Source: Myxococcales bacterium (GTDB taxonomy: Bacteria; Myxococcota_A; Polyangia; Haliangiales; Haliangiaceae). From it: a stretch of DNA of 64,000 nucleotides. Positions 43,542 through 51,474 of the stretch are shown piece after piece. The notes below the pieces were generated by a model. It had not been told where the DNA came from. It saw only the letters and a program-made list of their open reading frames with translations, and made no database searches. How positions within the stretch are numbered: position 1 is the stretch's first letter; every line of letters begins with the position of its first letter. Both the position numbers and the translations under genes were made by a program. The stretch spans positions 806,001 to 870,000 of the forward strand of contig JADJUF010000039.1 of assembly GCA_016717005.1 (NCBI GenBank), in the 5' to 3' direction.

Positions 43542-44480
43542 TCAGCCGACCACCAGCCCGGCCGCGGTCCAGGTCGCGCGGCGATCGGCGCGCGCGACCC
43601 GGGCCCAGTCGAAGCTGTCGACCAGCGCGCGCGGGGTGATCGCCGCGGGCGTCGCGGTCAGGCCGCACGCGTGCGCCAGCGCGCCGCACAGGCCCGGGCC
43701 GTCGTAGTGCCCGCGCAGCACCGTCGCCGGGATCGAGCCGTGGAGCTTGGCCAGCTTGCCGCCCTCCTCGGCGAGCAGCAGCAGGTGGTGGCGGTAGCGC
43801 GGCGTCGGCAGGCCCAGCGCCTGCTGGATGCGCACCTGCGTCGCCGTCGACGCGGCGATGTCGCGGCCGCGCACGACCCGGGTCACGCCGCTCGCGGCGT
43901 CGTCGACCACGACGACGAGCTGGTACGCGACCACGCCGTCGCGCCGCACCACCACCGGGTCGCCCATCTCGGCGGCGGGGTCCTGCGACAGGTCGAGGCC
44001 GCCGTCGTCGACCAGCGCCAGCGGCCCGTCGTCGAGCCTCAGGCGGACCGGCACCCGCGCGTCGCGCCAGGTGCCGTCGGGCAGGCCGCGCCCGCGGCAG
44101 CGGTTGTCGTAGGCCCAGCCACCGTCGGGCGCGCGCCGTCCGCCGGTGCGCACGCGGCGCGAGCACGCGCACGCGTACAGCCGCCCGGCCGCGGCCAGCC
44201 GGTCGAGCGCCGCGGCGTGGTCGACGCGGCGCTGCGACTGCACCGTGACCTCGTCCCAGTCGAGGCCGAGCCACGCCAGGTCGTCGAGCAGCGCGGCCTG
44301 CCACTCGGCGCGGCAGCGGGTGTGGTCGAGGTCCTCGAGGCGCAGCAGCACCCGCCCGCCGGCCGCGCGCGCGTCGAGCCAGACCAGCAGCGCCGACAGC
44401 AGCGTGCCGGGGTGCGCCAGCCCGGTGGTCGACGGCGCGAACCGCGACACCACCGGCGCGTCGTCGGGCGCGGCCACCAT
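43542..44480 (-). CDS. gluQ: Glutamyl-Q tRNA(Asp) synthetase
   Basis: A 312-residue class I synthetase fragment without the anticodon-binding domain, the normal size for GluQ-RS. The HIGH-like motif is RFAPSTTGLAHPGTL and the KMSKS position reads KLAKLHGS. The zinc site is C-x-C in LYACACSRR plus Y and C in YDNRCRG. The ALLVWLDARAAGG and LRLEDLDHTR segments fit the Glu-binding pocket. It attaches glutamate to queuosine in tRNA-Asp. The ATG at 44480 is preferred; another at 44519 would overlap the divergent gene's start. It ends 4 bp from the decayed 3' copies of the kinase gene. Confidence 0.92.
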   Translation of the reverse strand: MVAAPDDAPVVSRFAPSTTGLAHPGTLLSALLVWLDARAAGGRVLLRLEDLDHTRCRAEWQAALLDDLAWLGLDWDEVTVQSQRRVDHAAALDRLAAAGRLYACACSRRVRTGGRRAPDGGWAYDNRCRGRGLPDGTWRDARVPVRLRLDDGPLALVDDGGLDLSQDPAAEMGDPVVVRRDGVVAYQLVVVVDDAASGVTRVVRGRDIAASTATQVRIQQALGLPTPRYRHHLLLLAEEGGKLAKLHGSIPATVLRGHYDGPGLCGALAHACGLTATPAAITPRALVDSFDWARVARADRRATWTAAGLVVG

Positions 44481-44517
44481 GGTCGGAGGATAGCGCGGCC
44501 GTGGTATCTCCGTCGCC

Positions 44518-44919
44518 ATGGCCTGGGCGCCCGTCCGCTGGCTCTACCTGTTGCTCGGGTGGGTGTTCTTCGCCCTCGGCGTCGCCGGCGTGATCTTGCC
44601 CGCGGTGCCGGCGACGCCGTTCATGCTGCTGGCGCTGTGGGCGTGGTCGCGCAGCTCGCCGCGGCTCGAGGCGTGGCTCTTGGCGCACCGGGTGTTCGGC
44701 CCGACCCTGCGGGCGTGGCAGGCCCACCGGGTGATCTCGTGGAAGGCCAAGGCCGTGGCCTGGGTGTCGATGGCCGCCAGCCTGATCTACCTGCTCTTCG
44801 TCCGGCAGGCCGCGTGGTGGATCCTGGCGATCACCGTCGCGGTGATGGCCTACGGCGTGTGGTTCATGGCGCGGTGCCCGTCGCGCGCACCGTCGCCGCC
44901 GACGCCCGCGTCAGGGTAG
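44518..44919 (+). CDS. DUF454 (YbaN-like) inner-membrane protein
   Basis: A 133-residue protein with a tightly conserved N-terminus: MAWAPVRWLYLLLGWVFFALGVAGVILPAVPATPFMLLALWAWSRSS. Three or four membrane segments are visible, with SRSSPRLEAWLLAHRVFGPTLRAWQ between the second and third, as in the family. The function of DUF454 proteins is not established; some occur near heme or respiratory genes, none of which are here. It starts 37 bp from the divergent GluQ-RS and overlaps the convergent secreted protein gene by 9 bp. Confidence 0.88.
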   Translation: MAWAPVRWLYLLLGWVFFALGVAGVILPAVPATPFMLLALWAWSRSSPRLEAWLLAHRVFGPTLRAWQAHRVISWKAKAVAWVSMAASLIYLLFVRQAAWWILAITVAVMAYGVWFMARCPSRAPSPPTPASG

Positions 44920-45594
44920 CGTGCGGCACGCCATCGCGCCGCACCGCTTGAGGCCCTTGCGGTAGCGCTCGGGCAAGAGCGACTCGTGCTTGGCCGGCGG
45001 CGGCGGGCCGGCGATCGGCCGATCGAGCGGCGCGCCGTCGTCCTTGCCGAAATCGATGACGCCGGCGACCGGCGTGGCCACGGCGACCGGCGGCGGCGCC
45101 AGCTGCAACAGCGCCCGGCTGTTGGCCTCGAGGGTCAGGTCGGCCGCGACCGCGCCGCCGGGGCCGCGCGCGACGAAGTGGTAGGTGCCGGCCGGCAGCT
45201 TCCAGCGACCGGGCGCGACCGGCACGTCGGCGAACGCGTCGATCGCGATCGTGACGCCGACGGCGTCGCCGACGTCGAGCTCGACCGGCGACCACAGCTC
45301 GCGGGTCGCGACCTTGGCGATCGCGATGCGGGCGGCGCGGGCCGCGACCGCGTGGCTCGCCAGATCGGCGCAGGTGCCGACGAGCAGGCTGGCGCGGGCG
45401 TGCTGCCCGGCCTTGACCAGCGCGATCGCCGCGTCGCACTGACGGGCAGCGTCGCCGCTCGCGACCGCGCCGGCGACGTCGATCGCCGCGACCCGCGCCT
45501 TGCCCTTGGCGTGCGCGCCGCGGCCCTTGCTGCGCCCGGCGGCGGCCGGGCTGGCGACGAGGGCGACGAGGGCGAGGGCGGCGAGGGTGCGCAT
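44911..45594 (-). CDS. Exported protein, 227 aa, function unknown
   Basis: A Sec signal peptide (MRTLAALALVALVASPAAAGR) is followed by a Lys/Gly-rich patch. The mature domain has a PEGA-like beta section (VAPGRWKLPAGTYHFVARGPGGAVAADLTLEANSRALLQL) and a Pro-rich linker, ending in a helical, basic, two-Cys tail (RCGAMACRTLP). It probably sits in the periplasm or on the surface. The gene overlaps the end of the DUF454 gene by 9 bp in convergent orientation. No family is recognised. Confidence 0.7.
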   Translation of the reverse strand: MRTLAALALVALVASPAAAGRSKGRGAHAKGKARVAAIDVAGAVASGDAARQCDAAIALVKAGQHARASLLVGTCADLASHAVAARAARIAIAKVATRELWSPVELDVGDAVGVTIAIDAFADVPVAPGRWKLPAGTYHFVARGPGGAVAADLTLEANSRALLQLAPPPVAVATPVAGVIDFGKDDGAPLDRPIAGPPPPAKHESLLPERYRKGLKRCGAMACRTLP

Positions 45595-45696
45595 CGTGGA
45601 GATCGAGACAGCGCGGACGGGCCGGGGTTGCACCAGTGTGCCACGGCCCGCGGGCATGCGCTTTCGCGCAGTTGGCGCCGTCGACGAACGTCGCGG

Positions 45697-45725
45697 TTGA
45701 CAACCACCGATCGGATCCGTAGATG
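45697..45725 (+). promoter_or_regulatory. Sigma-70-type promoter of the EF-G-like gene
   Basis: A perfect TTGACA (45697-45702) is followed after 17 bp by TAGATG (45720-45725, weak -10). The predicted start near 45732 would give a 300-nt leader containing a short ORF and two strong hairpins before the EF-G-like start. The -10 match is only three of six bases. Confidence 0.5.
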
Positions 45726-45745
45726 AGACGTTCAGAGGCAACGCC

Positions 45746-45868
45746 ATGCCGCGCACCCAGCTCCCTCGTCCCGCTCGCCGCCAGCTCCTCGCTGGTGCGG
45801 CCGCGCGGGCGTGCGTGCAGCCGGGCCTCGTGATCGCGGCCTGGGCGTTCACGCCCGTCGCTGGCTGA
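45746..45868 (+). CDS. Possible 40-aa leader ORF upstream of the EF-G-like gene
   Basis: ATG at 45746 follows AGAGG (45734-45738) with 7-nt spacing and ends in TGA at 45866. The 40 residues (MPRTQLPRPARRQLLAG..., tail VIAAWAFTPVAG) are basic and hydrophobic without a recognised motif. It lies in the predicted 5' leader of the EF-G-like mRNA, followed by two hairpins, so it could be a regulatory leader peptide. It has no amino-acid run like the Thr leader. It may also be a chance ORF. Confidence 0.35.
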   Translation: MPRTQLPRPARRQLLAGAAARACVQPGLVIAAWAFTPVAG

Positions 45869-45940
45869 CCCGCGGCGGCCGCGACGACGATCGTCCCGAC
45901 GATCGCGCGTCGCCCGACCGCGGGGATGGCCCTGCTCACC

Positions 45941-46020
45941 GCGCACCGCCGGTGCGCGCCGCTGGTGCGTCGCACGCGCGCCGCACACCTCCGCACGTCC
46001 GGACCGCGCCCGCGGTCCGG
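45941..46020 (+). promoter_or_regulatory. Two hairpins in the leader of the EF-G-like gene
   Basis: GCGCACC-GCC-GGTGCGC (45941-45957) is a perfect 7-bp hairpin. CCGGACCGC-GCCC-GCGGTCCGG (45999-46020) is a perfect 9-bp hairpin that ends 12 nt before the ATG, next to the AGGA ribosome site (46022-46025). The second could act as an attenuator terminator or occlude translation. No U-tract is seen. The rest of the 438-bp gap has nothing else I can identify. Confidence 0.45.
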
Positions 46021-46032
46021 CAGGACCCTGTC

Positions 46033-48069
46033 ATGCCCCGAGTTCCCCTCGACCGCATCCGCAACCTCGGCATCATCGCCCACGTCGATGCCGGCAAGAC
46101 CACGCTCACCGAGCGCGTCCTCCTCTACACCGGCCGCATCCACGCCGCCGGCGAGGTCCACGATGGCACCGCCCACACCGACTCGCACCCGCTCGAGCAG
46201 GCCAAGGGCATCACGATCCTCGCCGCCGCGGTCACCTGCGACTGGCGCGATCACCGCCTGCACCTGATCGACACCCCCGGCCACGTCGACTTCACGATCG
46301 AGGTCGAGCGCTCGCTGCGCGTCCTCGACGGCGCCGTCGTCGTGCTCGACGGCGTCGCCGGGGTCGAGCCGCAGACCGAGACGGTGTGGCGGCAGGCCGA
46401 TCGCCACCGCGTGCCGCGCCTGGTGTTCGTCAACAAGCTCGACCGCGTCGGCGCCGATCCCGAGCGCTGCCTGGCCGAGCTGCGCGACCGCCTGGGCGCG
46501 CGCCCGGTGCCGATCACCTGGCCGACCTACGCCGGCGACGCCCTCACCGGCGTGATCGATCTGATCGCGCTCACCCACCTGGCCAGCGACGGCACCGCGG
46601 CGCCCCCGGTCGCGACGCCGGTCGATCCGGCCACGCTCTCTGACAACCTGCGCAGCTACCGCGAGCGCCTGCTCGAGGTCGCCGCCGATCACGACGACGC
46701 CGTCCTGGCCGCCGTGCTCGACGGTCGCCCGGTCGACGCCGCGGCGATCCGCGCCGCCGTGCGCGCCGCGACCCTCGCCGGTCACGTCGTGCCGGTCGCG
46801 TGCGGCTCCGCGTACCACTACGTCGGCGTCGAGGCGATGCTCGACGCGGTCGTGGCCTACCTGCCGGCGCCGAGCGATCGGCCGCCGGTGGTGGGCGAGG
46901 ACGGCGCGACCCGCGCCGCCGATCGCGCCGCGCCGCTGGCGGCGCTGGCGTTCAAGGTCGCGTTCGACGATCACGGCCAGACCACGTTCGTGCGGGTCTA
47001 CGCCGGCGTGCTCACCAAGGGCATGTCGGTGCGGACCGCGCGCACCGGGCGCACCGTGCGCGTCGGCCGGCTGGTGCAGCTCGTGGCCGACCGGCGGCTC
47101 GAGGTCGATCGCCTCGAGGCCGGCGAGATCGGCGCGATCCTGGCGACGCCGCTCGCCGGCGGCGACACGCTGTGCGACCCGGCGCGGCCGATCACGCTCG
47201 AGGCGATCACCGCGCCCGAGCCGGTCGTGCGCGTGGCGATCGAGCCGATCACCCGTGAGGATCGCGAGCGCCTGCCGCTCGCGCTCCAGCGGATGGTCGC
47301 GGCCGATCCGTCGCTCCGGTTCGTCACCGACGGCGACACCGGCCAGGCCCTGCTGGCCGGCATGGGCCAGCTCCACCTCGACATCGCGGTCGAGCGCCTC
47401 GCCGGCGAGCACGGCGTCAAGGTCGCCAGCGGTCGGCCGCGCGTGGCGTACCGGTCGACCCTGGCCGGCACGGCCGAGCGCACCTACCGCCACGTCAACC
47501 AGCGCGGCGGGCCCGGGCAGTTCGCGGTCGTGACGATCGCGGTCGGCCCGGCCGCGCGCGGCGCCGGCCTGGTCTTCACCGACCAGACCCGCGGCGGCGT
47601 GGTGCCGCGGCCGTTCGTGGCCGCGGTCGAGCGCGGCGTGCGCGACGCCCTGGCCGACGGCCTGTGCGGCGGCCACCCGGTCGTCGACGTCGCGGTGACG
47701 TTGCACGACGGCGCGACCCACGCCAAGGACTCGAGCGAGCTCGCGTTCCAGGTGGCCGGTCGCCTGGCGTTCCTCGCCGCCGCGCCCGACGCCGACCCGG
47801 TCGTGCTCGAGCCGGTCATGCGGCTCGAGGTCGCGTGCGCCGACGCCGACGTCGGGGCCGTGGTCGGCGATCTCGGTCGCCGCCGCGCCACCGTGCTCGG
47901 CCTCGACGTCCGCGGCCCCGACCGCGTGGTCCGGGCCGAGGTGCCGCTGGCCGAGTCGTTCGGCTACGCCGGCGCGCTGTCGGCGCTGACCCACGGCCGC
48001 GGCCGGTTCGTCCTCGAGCCGGGCCACTACGCGCCGGTGCCACCGGGCGCGCGGCTCCACGCCGCGTAG
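46033..48069 (+). CDS. Divergent EF-G-type translation factor GTPase
   Basis: A 678-residue GTPase with all G motifs: P loop AHVDAGKTT (residues 16-24), the elongation-factor signature DSHPLEQAKGIT, DTPGH (80-84), and NKLD (134-137). Domain II (VFVRVYAGVLTKGMSVRTART), domain III (MGQLHLDIAVERL), domain IV and the C-terminal domain V (DVGAVVGDLGRRRATVLGLDVRG) follow. Length and order match EF-G, but the sequence is quite diverged: the switch I loop has GRIHAAGEVHDG, and RGIT is replaced by KGIT. It is probably a second, EF-G2-like copy whose role in elongation or ribosome recycling is unknown. It has an unusual 300-nt leader. Confidence 0.9.
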   Translation: MPRVPLDRIRNLGIIAHVDAGKTTLTERVLLYTGRIHAAGEVHDGTAHTDSHPLEQAKGITILAAAVTCDWRDHRLHLIDTPGHVDFTIEVERSLRVLDGAVVVLDGVAGVEPQTETVWRQADRHRVPRLVFVNKLDRVGADPERCLAELRDRLGARPVPITWPTYAGDALTGVIDLIALTHLASDGTAAPPVATPVDPATLSDNLRSYRERLLEVAADHDDAVLAAVLDGRPVDAAAIRAAVRAATLAGHVVPVACGSAYHYVGVEAMLDAVVAYLPAPSDRPPVVGEDGATRAADRAAPLAALAFKVAFDDHGQTTFVRVYAGVLTKGMSVRTARTGRTVRVGRLVQLVADRRLEVDRLEAGEIGAILATPLAGGDTLCDPARPITLEAITAPEPVVRVAIEPITREDRERLPLALQRMVAADPSLRFVTDGDTGQALLAGMGQLHLDIAVERLAGEHGVKVASGRPRVAYRSTLAGTAERTYRHVNQRGGPGQFAVVTIAVGPAARGAGLVFTDQTRGGVVPRPFVAAVERGVRDALADGLCGGHPVVDVAVTLHDGATHAKDSSELAFQVAGRLAFLAAAPDADPVVLEPVMRLEVACADADVGAVVGDLGRRRATVLGLDVRGPDRVVRAEVPLAESFGYAGALSALTHGRGRFVLEPGHYAPVPPGARLHAA

Positions 48070-48078
48070 CTGCCCTTA

Positions 48079-48256
48079 GGGCCCACGCGTGAACAACTCG
48101 GTCGGTCTCGCGGCCGATCCATCCCGGCTGGCTGCGTTGCCGGCTCCGGTCCTCGGGTCACGTCCAACGAGGACGCTCCCCTCCGGTCCTCGCCGTCGCC
48201 TTGCCATCCGGGCGCCTCGTCCGCGATCCTCGATCGACTTGTTCACGCGCGGGCCC
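48079..48256. repeat. 178-bp inverted-repeat (MITE-like) element
   Basis: GGGCCCACGCGTGAACAA (48079-48096) and its reverse complement with one mismatch (48239-48256) flank the element. The match continues imperfectly to about 34 bp per arm. Inside is a further hairpin, GTCCTCG ... CGAGGAC. No gene is seen. It starts 10 bp after the EF-G-like stop. It could be a MITE without clear target duplication, or a very large terminator or RNA structure. No transposase is nearby. Confidence 0.6.
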
Positions 48257-48280
48257 TCACGACGTCCCTCGCCGGGGCGC

Positions 48281-48388
48281 GCGCTCACCGCGTGCGCCCC
48301 GGTGGCATTTTCGGCGCCCGGCCGCGACCGGGGCGCGCTCATCGCGTGCGCCCCGGTGGCATTTTCGGCGCCCGGCCGCGACCGGGGC
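48281..48388 (+). repeat. 54-bp tandem duplication in a promoter region
   Basis: Units 48281-48334 and 48335-48388 differ at one base (C at 48288, T at 48342). Each contains the inverted repeat GCGCCCCGGT / ACCGGGGCGC around a less GC-rich core GGCATTTTCGG. A partial third unit leads into the ATG at 48410. The position suggests duplicated control sites for the downstream lipoprotein gene, or the same slippage process as at the gene-end repeats (53-57 bp). Confidence 0.85.
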
Positions 48389-48409
48389 GCGCCGGCGTAT
48401 CATCGGCGG

Positions 48410-49411
48410 ATGCGAACCAGCTCGTCGTGGCGCGTCGTCCCGTTGATCGGCCTGGGCGGCCTGCTCGCCGCCTGCCCCAAGCCCCTCGCCGGCGGCGGCT
48501 CGGCCTCGGCCAGCGCGTCGGTCAGCGTGACCGTGACGTTCCCGGATCCGCCGGCCAGCACCGCGGCCCCCATCGACGACCTCGCCGATCGATCGCACGC
48601 GTCCCTGGCGGCGTGCGCCACCGGCGACGTCGACGCCAACCTCGCGATCGTCGCCGACTTCCGCGACAGCTGCCACGAGATGATCATCTGCGGCGGCCTC
48701 ACCAACACCTTCAGCGGCGCGGTCTTCCGCATGCTCGTCAACGCCGCGCTCGGCCACAAGACCGGCGTCGACCACATCACCTACCAGGGCGACGGCCGCT
48801 ACCGGGTCGGCGACGTGATGACGCTGCAGATGCGGCTGGGCGCCGACATGAGCTTCGGCCACGCCGGCGACGTCATCCCGTTCGACGTGCTCGACCTGGG
48901 CACGTACTTCAAGCGCGCCAGCATCAGCGCCAGCGCGTCGTACGCGCTCGGCGGCCGCGCCGAGACCTCGTACGCGATGACGTTCGACGAGGTCGGCCCC
49001 GGCGTCGAGCTGCTGGGCCTGTCGCGCGACACCGCCGGCCCGCTCAAGCTCCAGTTCCAGGCCATGGCCGACGCGCTCGGCCACAACGTCCACGCGGCCC
49101 AGGACATCACCGTGTCCGATCACAAGGGCGCGTCGGCGATCGACTACCACCTGTCGGGGCCGCCGACGCCGATCGCCAACCTGCTCGGCGGCGCCCCGGC
49201 CGCGCAGGAGCTGACCAGCATCGACGCCCGGCGCACCGACACCAACCAGACCATCGCGGTCACCAACTGGGCGATGCAGTACCAGCCCGGCAGCACCGGC
49301 ACGCTCGACGGCTCGATCACGTTCGAGGTCCGCGGCGGCGCGTTCCCGTACCAGGCCACGTTCACGTACCCGCACCGCAAGGAGCCCGACGTCGCGCTCA
49401 GCTGCCTCTGA
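48410..49411 (+). CDS. Lipoprotein, 333 aa, function unknown
   Basis: The N-terminus MRTSSSWRVVPLIGLGGLLAACPKP is a lipoprotein signal (lipobox LAAC). A Ser/Ala/Val linker leads to a large mature domain with several Cys (LAACAT, DSCHEMIICGGL), then beta-rich sequence (ITYQGDGRYRVGDVMTLQMRLG). The Cys residues could form disulfides outside the cell. Nothing recognisable is seen, although two hydrophilic sections (near residues 110 and 250) look internally repeated. It is downstream of the 54-bp tandem repeats. Confidence 0.72.
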   Translation: MRTSSSWRVVPLIGLGGLLAACPKPLAGGGSASASASVSVTVTFPDPPASTAAPIDDLADRSHASLAACATGDVDANLAIVADFRDSCHEMIICGGLTNTFSGAVFRMLVNAALGHKTGVDHITYQGDGRYRVGDVMTLQMRLGADMSFGHAGDVIPFDVLDLGTYFKRASISASASYALGGRAETSYAMTFDEVGPGVELLGLSRDTAGPLKLQFQAMADALGHNVHAAQDITVSDHKGASAIDYHLSGPPTPIANLLGGAPAAQELTSIDARRTDTNQTIAVTNWAMQYQPGSTGTLDGSITFEVRGGAFPYQATFTYPHRKEPDVALSCL

Positions 49412-49506
49412 CGCGGTCCGACGGTCGCCGCGATGACGCGCGCGGCCACCGCCCGTGGCGTCGGGTCGCAGGCGTACCGCCGCCGACCGGTGCTAGCGTC
49501 GAGCCC

Positions 49507-50295
49507 ATGGTGGCCGACACCTCCACCGAGGGCGCCCGCGGGCTGCGCACCTACCAGCCCGGGGACGAGCACCGGCTCGAGCCGCCCGATCCCGAGCGGG
49601 TCGGCTGGCTGCTCGAGCTGCTCGACCTGGCCGATCGCTACCACCGCTACCAGGTCGACGGGCTCGAGCACGTGCCGCGCACGGGCCCGGCGCTGATCAC
49701 CAGCTACCACGCGCTGACGGTGATCGACATGTGCCTGCTCGGGCGGCGGATCTTCCTGCGCGACCGCCGGCTGCCGCGCGCGCTCACCGACAAGCTGATG
49801 TTCTCGTTCCCGGTGATCCGGGATCTGTTCGCGACCCTCGGCGTCGTGGTCGGCACGCAGGACAACGCGGTCGGGTTGCTGCGCGCCGGCGAGCTGTCGG
49901 TGTGCATGCCCGGCGGCGGCCTCGAGTGGGCGCGCTCGTCGCGGCAGCGCTACCAGCTCCGCTGGGGCGACCACCGCGGCTACGCCCGGCTCGCGATCCG
50001 CACCGGCGTGGCGATCATCCCGACCGCCTGCCCCGCCGCCGACCGGGTGTTCGTGGTGCCCTACGACGGCTGGAAGGCCGGCGAGCTGGCGCGGCGCTGG
50101 CTCGGGCTGTCGCGCACGATCCCGCTGCCGCTGCCGCTCGGGCTGCCGTTCGGGCTGCCGATCCGCCTGACCCAGCGGGTCGGCGCGCCGATCTGGCCCG
50201 ACGCGCCGCCCGAGGCCGCCGACGATCCAGCCGAGGTCGCCCGGCTCGACGAGCGCGTCCGCGCGGTCATCCGCGAGCTGCTCGCGCGCGGGTAG
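49507..50295 (+). CDS. Glycerolipid acyltransferase, diacylglycerol-acyltransferase-like
   Basis: A 262-residue protein with the acyltransferase block I as H68-x5-D74 (SYHALTVIDMCLL), the H-x5-D spacing of the DAGAT-like branch instead of the PlsC H-x4-D. Block III is VCMPGGGLEWARSS, analogous to the yPGGaxE motif. The C-terminal hydrophobic segment (IPLPLPLGLPFGLPIRL) fits membrane association. It transfers an acyl chain from acyl-CoA or acyl-ACP to a glycerolipid or related alcohol. Myxobacteria make neutral lipids, so triacylglycerol synthesis is plausible, but the substrate is unknown. It is convergent with the double GNAT gene. Confidence 0.85.
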   Translation: MVADTSTEGARGLRTYQPGDEHRLEPPDPERVGWLLELLDLADRYHRYQVDGLEHVPRTGPALITSYHALTVIDMCLLGRRIFLRDRRLPRALTDKLMFSFPVIRDLFATLGVVVGTQDNAVGLLRAGELSVCMPGGGLEWARSSRQRYQLRWGDHRGYARLAIRTGVAIIPTACPAADRVFVVPYDGWKAGELARRWLGLSRTIPLPLPLGLPFGLPIRLTQRVGAPIWPDAPPEAADDPAEVARLDERVRAVIRELLARG

Positions 50296-50317
50296 CCCGA
50301 GGCCCCGCGCCCAGGCG

Positions 50318-51340
50318 TCAGAACACCAGCAGGTCGTTGTCGCTGTCGCCGGTCATCACGAACCAGTTGCTCTGCGCGGTCGTCGGCCGGCCGTCGTGAC
50401 AGTACGTGCGGAAGCCACCAGCGCGGCGGTACGTGACGTAGCCGCAGGCCGCGAGCGCGGCCTTCATCGGCCCGTGGGTGGTCTCGCACCGGATCCGCCG
50501 GGTCCCGGTCGCCGCCAGATCCTCGGTCGCGCGGTCGCACAGTGCGATCAGCAGCGTCGGCTCGTCGGCGGGCCCGAGGTAGTCGACGATCACCGACTCG
50601 GCCGCGTCCTGGCGCGTGATCAACAGCCCGCGCAGCACGCCGCCGCGCCGGGCCGCGACCCAGCGGTACCGCAGCGTCGGCGCGTCGCGGTAGCGCCACG
50701 TCAGGTACGCGCCGGTGCGCGCGACCGCGTCGCCGTACTGCCCGGCGACCCGGCACCACAGCGCGTCGAGCTCGGCCGGCTCGACGGCATCTTCGACCGC
50801 GACGTCGCAGCCGAGCTCGGCGGTGGCCCGACGGCGCCGGCCGCCGACCAGGCGCGCGCCGGTGGTGAGCGCGTTCTTGGCCAGCCCCTTGGCGCCCGCC
50901 TCGTCGAGGTAGCAGAACATCGTCGTCAGCGACTCGTCGCGCGGCCACCGCAGCTGCTCGAAGATCGGATCGCTCATCGGGCTGATGCCGAGCGCCAGCA
51001 TCACCGGCGCGCGCTCGGCCACGCGGTTGACCAGCGCCTTGCCGAAGCCGCGCCCGCGGTGCTTCGCCGACACGTACATGTCGACGCTCCAGCAGCCCAG
51101 CGTCGGCGTGCCGCGGAACTGGACCTCGACCGGGATGAAGCCGTTGATCGCGACGATCTCGCCGTCGACCGTGCCGATCAGGAACGGCGACATGTCCGCG
51201 CGCGCCGGGTTGGCGAAGAACTCCCACGCGAACACCGCCGCCTTCGCGCGGGCGTAGTCGGGGTGGCGCCCGTCCGCCAGCAGCGCGATGACCGTGTCGC
51301 GGTCGTCGGGGCGGTAGTCACGGAACTCGATCTCGGGCAA
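50318..51340 (-). CDS. Double-GNAT-type N-acetyltransferase, 340 aa
   Basis: The N-terminal GNAT is evident: FRDYRPDDRDTVIALL, then EIVAINGFIPVEVQFRG, and the acetyl-CoA loop AKHRGRGFGKALV near residue 92. The C-terminal half (about 190-340) has a second, degenerate GNAT-like fold (YLTWRYRDAPTLRYRWVAARR, then GPMKAALAACGYVTYRR). Such tandem GNATs often act in polysaccharide or small-molecule acylation. Substrate unknown. It is divergent from the beta-barrel-like gene (134 bp between starts) and convergent with the acyltransferase (22 bp). Confidence 0.85.
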   Translation of the reverse strand: MPEIEFRDYRPDDRDTVIALLADGRHPDYARAKAAVFAWEFFANPARADMSPFLIGTVDGEIVAINGFIPVEVQFRGTPTLGCWSVDMYVSAKHRGRGFGKALVNRVAERAPVMLALGISPMSDPIFEQLRWPRDESLTTMFCYLDEAGAKGLAKNALTTGARLVGGRRRRATAELGCDVAVEDAVEPAELDALWCRVAGQYGDAVARTGAYLTWRYRDAPTLRYRWVAARRGGVLRGLLITRQDAAESVIVDYLGPADEPTLLIALCDRATEDLAATGTRRIRCETTHGPMKAALAACGYVTYRRAGGFRTYCHDGRPTTAQSNWFVMTGDSDNDLLVF

Positions 51341-51474
51341 GGCGCGGCATCATGCGCCAGTCCGCACGACCACGCCGCATCCACGGGCCGCGTTCGCACG
51401 GCCGCGCCATCAGCGTTTCCCTGACGCCGACGCCGTTTCGGTCCAAGGTGGGGCTCCCACCGCTGGAGCACCCG

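Noticed and set aside
45926..46267. Arg/Ser-rich frame over the start of the EF-G-like gene
   Set aside because: No family resemblance; it lies in a shifted frame over the confirmed GTPase P-loop coding region.
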